In this document: one piece after another, positions 26,955-34,532 of the stretch
How positions within the stretch are numbered: the first letter of the stretch is position 1
How the letters are laid out: the number at the start of each line of letters is the position of its first letter
Source of the DNA: Synergistaceae bacterium DZ-S4
Lineage (GTDB): Bacteria > Synergistota > Synergistia > Synergistales > Synergistaceae
Length of the DNA: 64,000 nucleotides
Direction of reading: 5' to 3'
NCBI GenBank assembly: GCA_025943965.1
Contig: JAPCWD010000001.1
Location: 1-64,000, forward strand
Translations under genes and position numbers: made by a program
The notes under the pieces: generated by a model
Told to the model about the DNA's origin: nothing
Database searches by the model: none
What the model saw: only the letters and a program-made list of their open reading frames with translations

Positions 26955-27761
26955 ATGGGCAGCACAAGGCTTGAGTTTCTTATCGTTGACCCGCAGAACG
27001 ATTTCTGCGATCCAAAAGGCGCCCTCTACGTGCCCGGAGCGCGTGAGGACTCCGTCAGGCTTGCTGATACAATAAAGAGACTCAGGGATAAGGTCAGCCA
27101 TATAAGCGTTACTCTGGACACACATCGTCTTATAGACATCGCCCACCCCATCTTCTGGATGGACCCTGAAGGCAGACATCCAAATCCTTTTACTCTGATC
27201 ACAAAGGAAGACCTCAAAAAGGGACTTTGGCACACAACAGTGCCGGGGCACATGGAGAGGGCTGTAAGCTACGTGGAAGAGCTGGAAAAAAACGATCGCT
27301 ACGTGCTCTGCATCTGGCCTCCCCACTGCCTTATAGGATCATGGGGACACAACATTGCAAAGCCTGTCTATGAAGCCTTGCTTGAGTGGGAAGAGCGCTT
27401 TTCTTTTGTCGACTACACCTTGAAAGGACTTAATATGTGGACCGAACATTATTCGGCACTCAAAGCCGATGTCGAGGATCCGGAAGATCCGTCCACCAAG
27501 CTCAATGAAAAACTTATAAAGCGGCTTCATGAAACAGACATCCTGGCCATATCGGGACAGGCTCTTTCGCACTGTGTCGCAAACAGCGTCAGGGATCTGG
27601 CAGACAACTCGAACGGGGAAGACATCAAAAAACTGGTGCTGCTGACAGACACTACAAGCTCGGTAAAAGGATTTGAAAAATTAGGCGAAGATTTCGTTCT
27701 TGAGATGACCGGGCGCGGAATGCAGGTCTGCACATCAGATGAATTTGGGAGGAGCTTCTAA
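26955..27761 (+). CDS. Cysteine hydrolase, isochorismatase/nicotinamidase-like
   Basis: A 268-residue hydrolase of the isochorismatase-like fold. Seen: the first catalytic Asp in FLIVDPQNDFCDPKGAL, metal/active-site DTHRLIDIAHPIFW (nicotinamidase-like D-x-H...H), and the nucleophile region SGQALSHCVANSVRDLA, with Cys following the cis-peptide motif. It is longer than bacterial nicotinamidases (about 210), with an insert around 150-190. The 1-base overlap with the next gene indicates co-expression. Substrate uncertain: nicotinamide or another amide. Confidence 0.8.
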   Translation: MGSTRLEFLIVDPQNDFCDPKGALYVPGAREDSVRLADTIKRLRDKVSHISVTLDTHRLIDIAHPIFWMDPEGRHPNPFTLITKEDLKKGLWHTTVPGHMERAVSYVEELEKNDRYVLCIWPPHCLIGSWGHNIAKPVYEALLEWEERFSFVDYTLKGLNMWTEHYSALKADVEDPEDPSTKLNEKLIKRLHETDILAISGQALSHCVANSVRDLADNSNGEDIKKLVLLTDTTSSVKGFEKLGEDFVLEMTGRGMQVCTSDEFGRSF

Positions 27762-28402
27762 TGGGGAAATTTTTTCGTGAGCCGGCAAGCGGGCTCAGCC
27801 ATCTTGCAGGAGCACTGCTGTCGGTAGCAGGGCTGATCTTACTGCTCTATGCGGCCATAACTAACAGGGACGTCTGGCAGATAGTCTCCTTTTCGATATT
27901 CGGGGCAAGCATGATACTCCTGTATTCTGCAAGCGCTGCATATCACCTTGTCAATGCCTCCGAAAAAGCAATACGTATACTTCAGAAGATCGACCACAGC
28001 ATGATATTCGTCCTCATAGCAGGGACATACACCCCGATATGCCTGACCCTGCTGAGGGGGCGGCTGGGCTACTGGCTTCTAGCCCTTATATGGTCCTGTG
28101 CCGCAGCCGGAATAGTTATGAAGATGTTCTTCTTTGATATACCAAGACTGCTTTACACCGGGGTATACCTGATAATGGGATGGATCGCGGTCTTTGTCAT
28201 AGTACCCCTTTACAGGGCAGGCGGACCTCTTCCTCTGATATGGCTGCTCGCAGGGGGACTTTTCTACACAGCGGGAGGTATCATATATGCCATCAAAAAA
28301 CCGAACATACTTCCGGGCTGGCTTGGCTTTCACGAACTCTTCCATATTTTTGTAATACTCGGAAGTACCGCTCACTATGTGATGATCCTACGGTTCTGCT
28401 GA
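27761..28402 (+). CDS. Hemolysin III / PAQR family membrane protein
   Basis: A 213-residue protein with seven predicted helices. Seen: REPASGLSHLAGALLS at the start, SAAYHLV, KIDHSMIFVLIAGTYTPICL, and the C-terminal FHELFHIFVILGSTAHYVMI. These carry the Ser/His/Asp/His set that binds zinc in the PAQR/CREST family. Known relatives are lipid-active hydrolases; 'hemolysin' is historical. Translation is coupled to the hydrolase before it. Confidence 0.9.
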   Translation: MGKFFREPASGLSHLAGALLSVAGLILLLYAAITNRDVWQIVSFSIFGASMILLYSASAAYHLVNASEKAIRILQKIDHSMIFVLIAGTYTPICLTLLRGRLGYWLLALIWSCAAAGIVMKMFFFDIPRLLYTGVYLIMGWIAVFVIVPLYRAGGPLPLIWLLAGGLFYTAGGIIYAIKKPNILPGWLGFHELFHIFVILGSTAHYVMILRFC

Positions 28403-28410
28403 TACGGCAT

Positions 28411-28440
28411 AAAAAGGCCGGGCTTCTGCCCGGCCTTTTT
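28411..28440. terminator. Bidirectional rho-independent terminator
   Basis: AAAAAGGCCGGGC / GCCCGGCCTTTTT, 13 perfect pairs around TTCT, between convergent hemolysin III and panD genes. Confidence 0.92.
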
Positions 28441-28822
28441 ATCTTATCTCTCCATGTTCTTCGGAACTTTTGATCTCCAGGATCTTATTGCCGCTCCCTA
28501 CAAATACTATTTTGGGAGAATGGAAATCTGCCTCTTTGGAATCGACCTGGCAGTAAGCAAGTATTATCACCTTATCACCGGGCTGTACCAGGCGGGCAGC
28601 CGCACCGTTCACGCATATCACGCCGTTTCCGCAGTCCCCCTCAATTGCATATGTATCAAACCTGCTGCCGTTATCTATGTCGACTACGCTGACCTTTTCA
28701 TATTCAAGTATGCCCGACGCCTCCATAAGATCCCTGTCTATCGTTATGCTGCCAACGTAATGGAGGTTTGATTCTGTTACTGTTGCCCTGTGTATCTTTG
28801 CTTTAAGCATAGTGATTATCAT
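28439..28822 (-). CDS. panD: Aspartate 1-decarboxylase proenzyme
   Basis: A 127-residue pyruvoyl enzyme making beta-alanine from aspartate for pantothenate. Seen: MIITMLKAKIHRATVTESNLHYVGS, in which self-cleavage between Gly24 and Ser25 makes the pyruvoyl group; this exact numbering supports the ATG at 28822. Then TIDRDLMEASGI, TYAIEGDCGNGVICVNGAAARL (active-site tyrosine and N72/GAAA region) and DKVIILAYC. It overlaps panC by 4 bases (ATGA) and ends the pan operon. Confidence 0.96.
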   Translation of the reverse strand: MIITMLKAKIHRATVTESNLHYVGSITIDRDLMEASGILEYEKVSVVDIDNGSRFDTYAIEGDCGNGVICVNGAAARLVQPGDKVIILAYCQVDSKEADFHSPKIVFVGSGNKILEIKSSEEHGEIR

Positions 28823-29673
28823 TTTGCTGCCCCTTCGAAGGTAAAGTTGTCTATCAGTCTCGTTTTGCCAATATAAACAGCAACTGCCGCAAGCACAGGC
28901 TTCTCTATCCTTTGGACAGGCCTTAGGTCAGATGAGTCCACTATTTCTGCATAATCTATCTTTGCGAGAGGCTCTGCAGATATTCCTGCAGTTATGATAT
29001 CCCTTATCTTCACAGCATCTTTTTCTCCTTTTCTCATAAGCTCCTTTGCTTCACCGAGGCTTCGGGATATGGAGAGTGCGGCTTTTCTTTCCTCAGGCGA
29101 AAGGTAGAGGTTTCTCGAACTCATCGCGAGTCCGTCAGGTTCGCGCACTATGGGACATGAAACGATCTCTGTCCCGAAGTTGAGATCCCTGACCATTCTC
29201 CTTATTATCGCTAGCTGCTGGGCATCCTTCTCTCCGAAATATGCTCTGTTGGGCAGGACGATGTTGAAAAGCTTTGAGACTACCGTGCATACACCGCGAA
29301 AATGGCCCGGCCTTTTTGCTCCGCACAGTCCGTCGCCGAGTTCTTTTATGTCTACGAAGGCAAAGTTGTCAGATGGGTACATCTCCGATGGCTGCGGCGC
29401 GAAGATGAGTTCTGCACCGGCTTTTTCACAGACTTCCCTGTCATGCGCCATGTCACGCGGATATTTATCCAGATCCTCGTTGGGACCGAATTGGATCGGG
29501 TTTACAAAGATACTGACCACGACCATGTCATTTTCTTTTCTGGCCCTCTCTATAAGGCTCATATGTCCGGGGTGCAGATATCCCATGGTCGGTACCAGAC
29601 CGACGGAGAAACCTCTTTTTTTCCAGTTCCCTATTAACTCTCTGACTTCCTGAACACTGCCTGATATTATCAT
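28819..29673 (-). CDS. panC: Pantothenate synthetase
   Basis: A 284-residue ATP-dependent ligase joining pantoate and beta-alanine. Seen: the HIGH-type motif VPTMGYLHPGHMSLIERAR, then VVSIFVNPIQFGPNEDLDKYPRD, VVSKLFNIVLPNRAYFGEKDAQQL, and the KMSKS-like MSSRNLYLSPEER. ATG 29673 has AGGATAAA upstream; the frame extends to 29697 without a ribosome site. Third gene of the operon. Confidence 0.96.
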   Translation of the reverse strand: MIISGSVQEVRELIGNWKKRGFSVGLVPTMGYLHPGHMSLIERARKENDMVVVSIFVNPIQFGPNEDLDKYPRDMAHDREVCEKAGAELIFAPQPSEMYPSDNFAFVDIKELGDGLCGAKRPGHFRGVCTVVSKLFNIVLPNRAYFGEKDAQQLAIIRRMVRDLNFGTEIVSCPIVREPDGLAMSSRNLYLSPEERKAALSISRSLGEAKELMRKGEKDAVKIRDIITAGISAEPLAKIDYAEIVDSSDLRPVQRIEKPVLAAVAVYIGKTRLIDNFTFEGAAK

Positions 29674-29729
29674 TTTATCCTGTTTCACACCTTTCATTGT
29701 TCAGTTTTTCAAAATAAAAAAAAGCTGAT

Positions 29730-30554
29730 CTATAGTTTTTCAATTATTTCCGGATCTATCGTGAAGGAGTGCTCCGCTGTCGGGAATGCTCCGTTCCTTA
29801 CAGCTTCAGCGTATTTTCTTATCCCCTCTTGCATAGACGCCCCTGCGTCGGAGAATACTTTTACGAATTTAGGCCTCATATCCGGGAACATGCCGAGCAT
29901 GTCGTGAAATACCAGCACCTGGCCATCGCATGAAGCCCCGGCTCCTATGCCTATCGTAGGTATAGACACTGCCTCGGTTATTTTTTGGGCGAGAGCTGCA
30001 GGAACGCATTCAAGCGTGATGGAAAATGCTCCAGCATCTTCCAGGCGTTTCGCATCATCGATCAGTTTTTTCGCTGCCTCCAGCTGACGGCCCTGGACTT
30101 TAAAACCGCCGAAAATATTTACTGACTGCGGGGTAAGTCCTATGTGTCCCATTACAGGGATCTGTGCCTTAACTATTGCCTTTACCCGGTCTATTACATC
30201 TGCTCCGCCTTCAAGTTTTACAGCTTCGGCATACCCCTCCTGGACGAGTCTGCCTGCATTCCTGACGGCTTGTTCTACAGATACCTGATAAGACATGAAT
30301 GGCATGTCGGAGATCAGGAGAGCCTCGTCCCTTCCCCTTGAAACAGCTTTCGTATGGTGGATCATATCCTCCATGGTCACCCTCAGAGTGTCCCTGTATC
30401 CGAGACAGACCATCCCAAGTGAGTCTCCGACCAGTATTGCGTCTACATCGCATGCATCTGCAAGCCTGGACATAGAATAGTCGTAAGCAGTTATTACAAC
30501 TAGCTTTCTCCCCTTTGACTTTGCTTCAAGAAATGTGGCTGTTGTTTTTTTCAT
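29730..30554 (-). CDS. panB: 3-methyl-2-oxobutanoate hydroxymethyltransferase
   Basis: A 274-residue TIM-barrel enzyme that adds a hydroxymethyl group from methylene-THF to 2-oxoisovalerate, giving ketopantoate. Seen: [68 protein letters not shown] and [21 protein letters not shown], all typical of PanB with Mg-binding Asp residues. Follows the PanG-type reductase gene. Confidence 0.97.
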   Translation of the reverse strand: MKKTTATFLEAKSKGRKLVVITAYDYSMSRLADACDVDAILVGDSLGMVCLGYRDTLRVTMEDMIHHTKAVSRGRDEALLISDMPFMSYQVSVEQAVRNAGRLVQEGYAEAVKLEGGADVIDRVKAIVKAQIPVMGHIGLTPQSVNIFGGFKVQGRQLEAAKKLIDDAKRLEDAGAFSITLECVPAALAQKITEAVSIPTIGIGAGASCDGQVLVFHDMLGMFPDMRPKFVKVFSDAGASMQEGIRKYAEAVRNGAFPTAEHSFTIDPEIIEKL

Positions 30555-30598
30555 GATCTTAGTCCTTTCATTTTTTCATTCAGGCAAGTGCATGATTT

Positions 30599-31441
30599 TT
30601 ATTTTTTAAGAAGTTCCAGCAATTCAGAGTTATCCCTTCCGGGATGCTTTACCCTCGAGAGTTCCGCCAGTCTTTTGGTGAGCAGACTGTAAATCAGCCT
30701 CTCCTCTTCTTCCAGAATATCCAGATGTTTCATGATCGTATCTGTGTCATTACGCTCTGCAGGTCCTGTAAGCGAGCCCGGCAAACCCTTTTCAGCTATG
30801 TTTTCGATGTTTCTTTTGATAAGGGGCAACATTGCCTCCAGAGCTTCTTCCCCTGAAACTCCGCATCTTCCAAAGGCTTCCGTGCCAATGCTCAGAAGCG
30901 CTGTGACCAAGTTTGAGACCATTACGTTCGAAGCATGATAGAGGTGTTTTTGGTTTTTGTCTATGACAAAGGTTTTGTTGCCCATGCAACGGAAGAGATC
31001 CCTGACTTCATCCAGCTTATCTTTTGATCCTTCTATGGTAAAGCATGCTTTCTCCACATCTTCGAAATCGCCGTCTCTTCCGCTGAAGGCAAACATCGGA
31101 TGGACAGAGCAGCCATAAGAGCCTTTTGCCTCTATACCTTCAAAGACTTCAGAGGAGAGCACCCCGCTGAGATGGCATATGATCCTGCCCCTGATATCGT
31201 ATTTTCGCAGATCTTCCCAGATTTTCCCGATAACTCCGTCAGGAGTCGAAACAATTATCATGTCGGAGGAGGCAGCAAGGTCAGACAGAACAGTAAAGGC
31301 ATTGGATGATGTTATTTCAGCAGCTGAAATAGCTGAATTCATACTGCGGCTCATGTAACCAGAAATTTCGATCCCCTTGCTGCGAAAATACGCTCCGAGG
31401 GAAACACCGGCTTTTCCTGCTCCAATGAACCCAATACGCAT
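30599..31441 (-). CDS. panG: Rossmann/DUF2520 protein, PanG-type ketopantoate reductase
   Basis: A 280-residue NADP-dependent dehydrogenase. Seen: MRIGFIGAGKAGVSLGAYF (dinucleotide fold), VSTPDGVIGKIW, HLSGVLSSEVFEG, CSVHPMFAFSGRD, and the helical C-terminal DUF2520 domain with HASNVMVSNLVTALLSIG and GLPGSLTGPAERND. Proteins of this kind are known as PanG, an alternative ketopantoate reductase first described in Francisella. Here it is first in an operon with panB, panC and panD, and no PanE is present, so it very likely supplies the missing step from ketopantoate to pantoate. An ATG at 31468 and a TTG at 31459 are alternative starts; GAGGGGG touches the former. Confidence 0.82.
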   Translation of the reverse strand: MRIGFIGAGKAGVSLGAYFRSKGIEISGYMSRSMNSAISAAEITSSNAFTVLSDLAASSDMIIVSTPDGVIGKIWEDLRKYDIRGRIICHLSGVLSSEVFEGIEAKGSYGCSVHPMFAFSGRDGDFEDVEKACFTIEGSKDKLDEVRDLFRCMGNKTFVIDKNQKHLYHASNVMVSNLVTALLSIGTEAFGRCGVSGEEALEAMLPLIKRNIENIAEKGLPGSLTGPAERNDTDTIMKHLDILEEEERLIYSLLTKRLAELSRVKHPGRDNSELLELLKK

Positions 31442-31576
31442 TTTCTTTTCTTTATCCAATCGGACCATCCCCCTCTCATTTTCAGAAAATATCTTTTGCC
31501 GGGGCTAATTCGGAAACAATAGCACAGACAATGCCGGAGAGGCAACGTTTATGTTAAATGCAGAATGTAAGTATAT

Positions 31577-31610
31577 CAAAGGGGCCGATCCCTGAGGATC
31601 CGCCCCTTTG
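31577..31610. terminator. Stem-loop after YeeE/YedE pair
   Basis: CAAAGGGGC / GCCCCTTTG (9 pairs) plus inner GATCC / GGATC around CTGA. It lies 30 bases beyond the transporter's stop and 170 bases upstream of the pan operon, isolating the two units. Confidence 0.7.
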
Positions 31611-31639
31611 AATAATTAATTATCTGATGTGTCTGATCC

Positions 31640-32197
31640 TTATGCTCTGCGCTTATCAGGAATGAACCATGCTATCGCCATAAATAATACACCCATTACA
31701 AGGAGTCCGGCATATCCTATTTCAGTCACAGAAGGATATTTGTCGGAGATCTTAAAGAGTGTCAATTTTCCGAAGTTGAAGGCTTTGAATATTCCGGTCG
31801 CCTCGAAGCTTCCGTACATAAGGGAGAATATCAGCGCTCCGACTATGCCTCCAATCGCGATCATAAGCGCCTGTTTATAGACATTGGTACCTATGGCAGC
31901 AAAGGATGTTCCAGGGCATGAGCCCACCATTCCGAATCCTACTCCAAAGATAAGACCACCGATGATCACTCCAAGATGCATCGTCTTGACGCTTAGGTGT
32001 GATAGGTTGAGTATCCCCAACATGTTGAAAGCGAAAAGCAGCACATTGGAAAGTCCTATTGCAAAGAGTATGATCTTAAAAATCGTATAGTCTTCGAGTC
32101 TCAGCATCTGGCGCATTTTGACAGGACTTGCGGCATCAGCCAGATACAGTGCGGCTCCAAATAAAGCTCCTGTTACAAGACCGATAAAAAGATCCAT
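31640..32197 (-). CDS. YeeE/YedE sulfur transporter, second half
   Basis: A 185-residue membrane protein of the YeeE/YedE (thiosulfate/sulfur transport) family. Seen: MDLFIGLVTGALFGAALYLADAASPVKMRQMLRLEDYTIFKI, GGLIFGVGFGMVGSCPGTSFAAIG (the conserved G-x-C-P-G cysteine), and five or six helices. ATG 32197 has GGGG eight bases upstream; the longer open frame would overlap the preceding gene. The two-gene split replaces the single 350-400 residue form. Likely imports thiosulfate or a related sulfur compound; no TusA or DsrE gene is beside it. Confidence 0.85.
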   Translation of the reverse strand: MDLFIGLVTGALFGAALYLADAASPVKMRQMLRLEDYTIFKIILFAIGLSNVLLFAFNMLGILNLSHLSVKTMHLGVIIGGLIFGVGFGMVGSCPGTSFAAIGTNVYKQALMIAIGGIVGALIFSLMYGSFEATGIFKAFNFGKLTLFKISDKYPSVTEIGYAGLLVMGVLFMAIAWFIPDKRRA

Positions 32198-32208
32198 TCT
32201 GATACCCC

Positions 32209-32778
32209 CTATCCCAGTTTTTTCAACGCTTTGGCTACGGGGATCGCCACAGCAAAGGCACACGCCCCGAATACAAAACCGCTTATGCTTCCCTGCATGA
32301 TACCGCTCATCATGTGGCCGCTCGTACAGCCGTCCGCAAGTCTGGCACCGAAGACGAAGATAAAGCCACCCAACAACTCACGGATGTAATATTTCTCAAA
32401 GGCAGACTTTGGTCCTGGCGCTCTGAGAGCATCCTGCGACATCTTTTTCCTCTTATTGGGATCCATGCTCCAGGCGATGAATCCTCCAAGTGGGATAGCA
32501 AGCAGAAATACCATCGGGAAGTTGAGCGGTTCTTTTATCTCTTTTGCAAGAGTCCCTTCACTTTTGTCATAATATGGATTAGTACTGCGGTAGCCGCTCT
32601 TGCGTGAACTGTCTTCTGTAATTACCGAGGGATCGATCACGCTGTGGATCATTCCACCTATCATCGAAAACTGGGTCGAAACTCCGACCGGCTTGATAAC
32701 GAGGACCGAAATCGCGAAGACAAACCCCAGAAATACCGCTTTGAACAGCCAAGCGTGGGAATTTTCATTCATCTCCAT
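32209..32778 (-). CDS. YeeE/YedE sulfur transporter, first half
   Basis: A 189-residue membrane protein, first of the pair. Seen: an N-terminal helix (LFKAVFLGFVFAISVLVI), a hydrophilic segment (about 50-85), and RELLGGFIFVFGARLADGCTSGHMMSGIMQGSISGFVFGACAFA, with the conserved G-C-T-S-G-H cysteine motif of the pore. Thiosulfate is passed along such cysteines in the known single-chain structure. Eleven bases separate it from its partner. Confidence 0.87.
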   Translation of the reverse strand: MEMNENSHAWLFKAVFLGFVFAISVLVIKPVGVSTQFSMIGGMIHSVIDPSVITEDSSRKSGYRSTNPYYDKSEGTLAKEIKEPLNFPMVFLLAIPLGGFIAWSMDPNKRKKMSQDALRAPGPKSAFEKYYIRELLGGFIFVFGARLADGCTSGHMMSGIMQGSISGFVFGACAFAVAIPVAKALKKLG

Positions 32779-32858
32779 TTGCCGCCTCCCTTATAATAGT
32801 GTAAATTTTTAGAACATTTATTTACATAGTTATTATATATGACGCTGCTGCCACCGTT

Positions 32859-32873
32859 TGTGACCAAGTCACA
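32859..32873. promoter_or_regulatory. Palindrome TGTGAC-CAA-GTCACA, possible Crp/Fnr or Rex-like site
   Basis: A perfect 15-base dyad lies between the divergent sulfur transporter and K+ channel genes, about 80 bases before the transporter. It resembles CRP (TGTGA-N6-TCACA) and Rex (TTGTGA...TCACAA) sites, but the central spacing is one base short of both. Confidence 0.35.
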
Positions 32874-33033
32874 CAACTATGTCCTTAATAGGTGAAATGG
32901 CCGTTCCGGCGTAATTTTCAGTTTTTGCCGGATGATATTGAAGTTGCCTCTGAAAAACATCTTGCATAAAAAATATGCAGTAAAATTATTTTTGAAAAGT
33001 CAGGATAAAAATACTCTTTTGGGGAGTGCTTAT

Positions 33034-33849
33034 ATGTTTACGAGGAAAAGGACCTTCGAGATAATCCAGGTCGGAAGTGATAACGACCATGAAAGCAGGA
33101 TGTTTGATTATGCACTGGTCGCGTTTATTATACTGAATCTATTTATCGCTCTCTTTTCAACATTTGAAGAATCGGTTAAATATCAAAAAATAATGTTTAT
33201 AACAGAATTTATGACAGTGATATTCTTTACAGTGGAATTCGCTCTGAGGCTTTGGACTGCAGACTTTTTATACCCTGAAAAGGGCAGCCGCCCGGCCGCT
33301 GCACTCAAATTTTTCTTTTCTCCGATGGGCATTGTCGACTTCCTGGCTTTCTTCCCTTTCTATCTGCCCAATTTTATGCCCTTCGGTGTGGTAGCTTTTC
33401 GGATATTCAGGGTCATTAGGATATTCAAGCTCTTTAGAATTACCAGATACCAGGATTCCCTCAATGTAATAACTGATGTGCTTATCAAGAGGAAAAATCA
33501 GCTTCTTTCTTCTGTCTTTCTGGTCCTTATTCTTATGATCTCCGCATCAATACTCATGTACGGGATAGAACATAAAGCACAGCCGGATGTATTCAGGAAC
33601 GCATTTTCAGGCTTCTGGTGGGCAACGTCGACCCTTCTTACCGTCGGGTATGGTGACATCTATCCTGTCACCCCTCTGGGAAGGGTGGTGGGCATCATAC
33701 TGACCTTCCTGGGGGTCGGAATGGTAGCTGTACCTACTGGCATACTTTCCGCCGGATTCATCGAACAGATCAGCGAAATAGAGGATCCGGAAAAGAAGAC
33801 CGCCGGTGAATATTGCTCGAGATGCGGACATAAGCTTCGGCAAGAGTAA
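33034..33849 (+). CDS. Voltage-gated-like potassium channel
   Basis: A 271-residue six-helix ion channel. Seen: S1-S3 region from about 23, an S4-like segment with regularly spaced arginines VAFRIFRVIRIFKLFRITRY (about 120-140), pore loop GFWWATSTLLTVGYGDIYPVTPLG with the K+ selectivity filter TVGYGD, and a short C-terminal CSRCGHKL. The last could be a small metal-binding or redox tail. ATG 33034 has GGGGAG eight bases upstream; the longer frame from 32932 is not membrane-like. Confidence 0.88.
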   Translation: MFTRKRTFEIIQVGSDNDHESRMFDYALVAFIILNLFIALFSTFEESVKYQKIMFITEFMTVIFFTVEFALRLWTADFLYPEKGSRPAAALKFFFSPMGIVDFLAFFPFYLPNFMPFGVVAFRIFRVIRIFKLFRITRYQDSLNVITDVLIKRKNQLLSSVFLVLILMISASILMYGIEHKAQPDVFRNAFSGFWWATSTLLTVGYGDIYPVTPLGRVVGIILTFLGVGMVAVPTGILSAGFIEQISEIEDPEKKTAGEYCSRCGHKLRQE

Positions 33850-33863
33850 ATGCACGGCAGGGC

Positions 33864-34532
33864 TTATTTCGCCAGCCCGAAGACTTTGCTTACCTCCTGA
33901 ACGAAAATTATTCCCTTCCCCGGTTTTTCTATCTCCATTTTTTCACTGATGGAGGAGGCTATTGCTTCAGAATCTTTTTTCTCGGAAAGGATAAGAACTA
34001 TTTCCTTCTCAGGCTCGATGTCCATAAAAAAAAGCCTGCTTGTCTCGTGTATGCCCGACCCCCTTCCATTTATTATGGTCCCTCCCTTCGAACCTGCAGC
34101 AGTTGCAGCATCGATGACATCTTCCGCCTTGCCCTTGTCGACTACTGCTGTTATCAAGCAGTGCATCGCTTCTTCAGCCCCTTCCTCCATTTCTCTTTCA
34201 GCAGCTTTGCATCCTACTGATCCTATCATTTCGTTTACCGGAACAGTAAAAGCTATCCCGTGGTTTGGTCTGTCAAATTCAAACTTTTTATCAAGTGCCT
34301 CCAATGCCGATCTGGCAGTCATTTTATTCGCTCCCATCAGCACTATCTCTTTCCGAATATCCGACAGGCCCAAAAAATCAGCTATTGAACTGTTTGCCGT
34401 TCCTTTGGCCAAGAATATCGTCCCTCCGGAAATACCGAATTTTTTTGCCGCCTGCATCACCTTGCTGCCCTTTCCGAAATTCACTATCGCCCAGATGAGT
34501 TCAAAGCATGCTTTTTCTGTATCATTTATCAT
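33864..34532 (-). CDS. PII-like signalling protein with two tandem domains
   Basis: A 222-residue protein made of two ferredoxin-like PII-type units (about 8-105 and 118-218). Each carries a G-S-K-V/E...AA...G-(I/S)-x-G-G-T-I block (GKGSKVMQAAKKFGISGGTIFLAKG, then GKAEDVIDAATAAGSKGGTIINGRG). It resembles the PII proteins paired with DUF1538 carriers. The T-loop appears short. It overlaps the end of the DUF1538 gene by 11 bases, so the two are co-translated and very probably interact. Confidence 0.8.
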   Translation of the reverse strand: MINDTEKACFELIWAIVNFGKGSKVMQAAKKFGISGGTIFLAKGTANSSIADFLGLSDIRKEIVLMGANKMTARSALEALDKKFEFDRPNHGIAFTVPVNEMIGSVGCKAAEREMEEGAEEAMHCLITAVVDKGKAEDVIDAATAAGSKGGTIINGRGSGIHETSRLFFMDIEPEKEIVLILSEKKDSEAIASSISEKMEIEKPGKGIIFVQEVSKVFGLAK

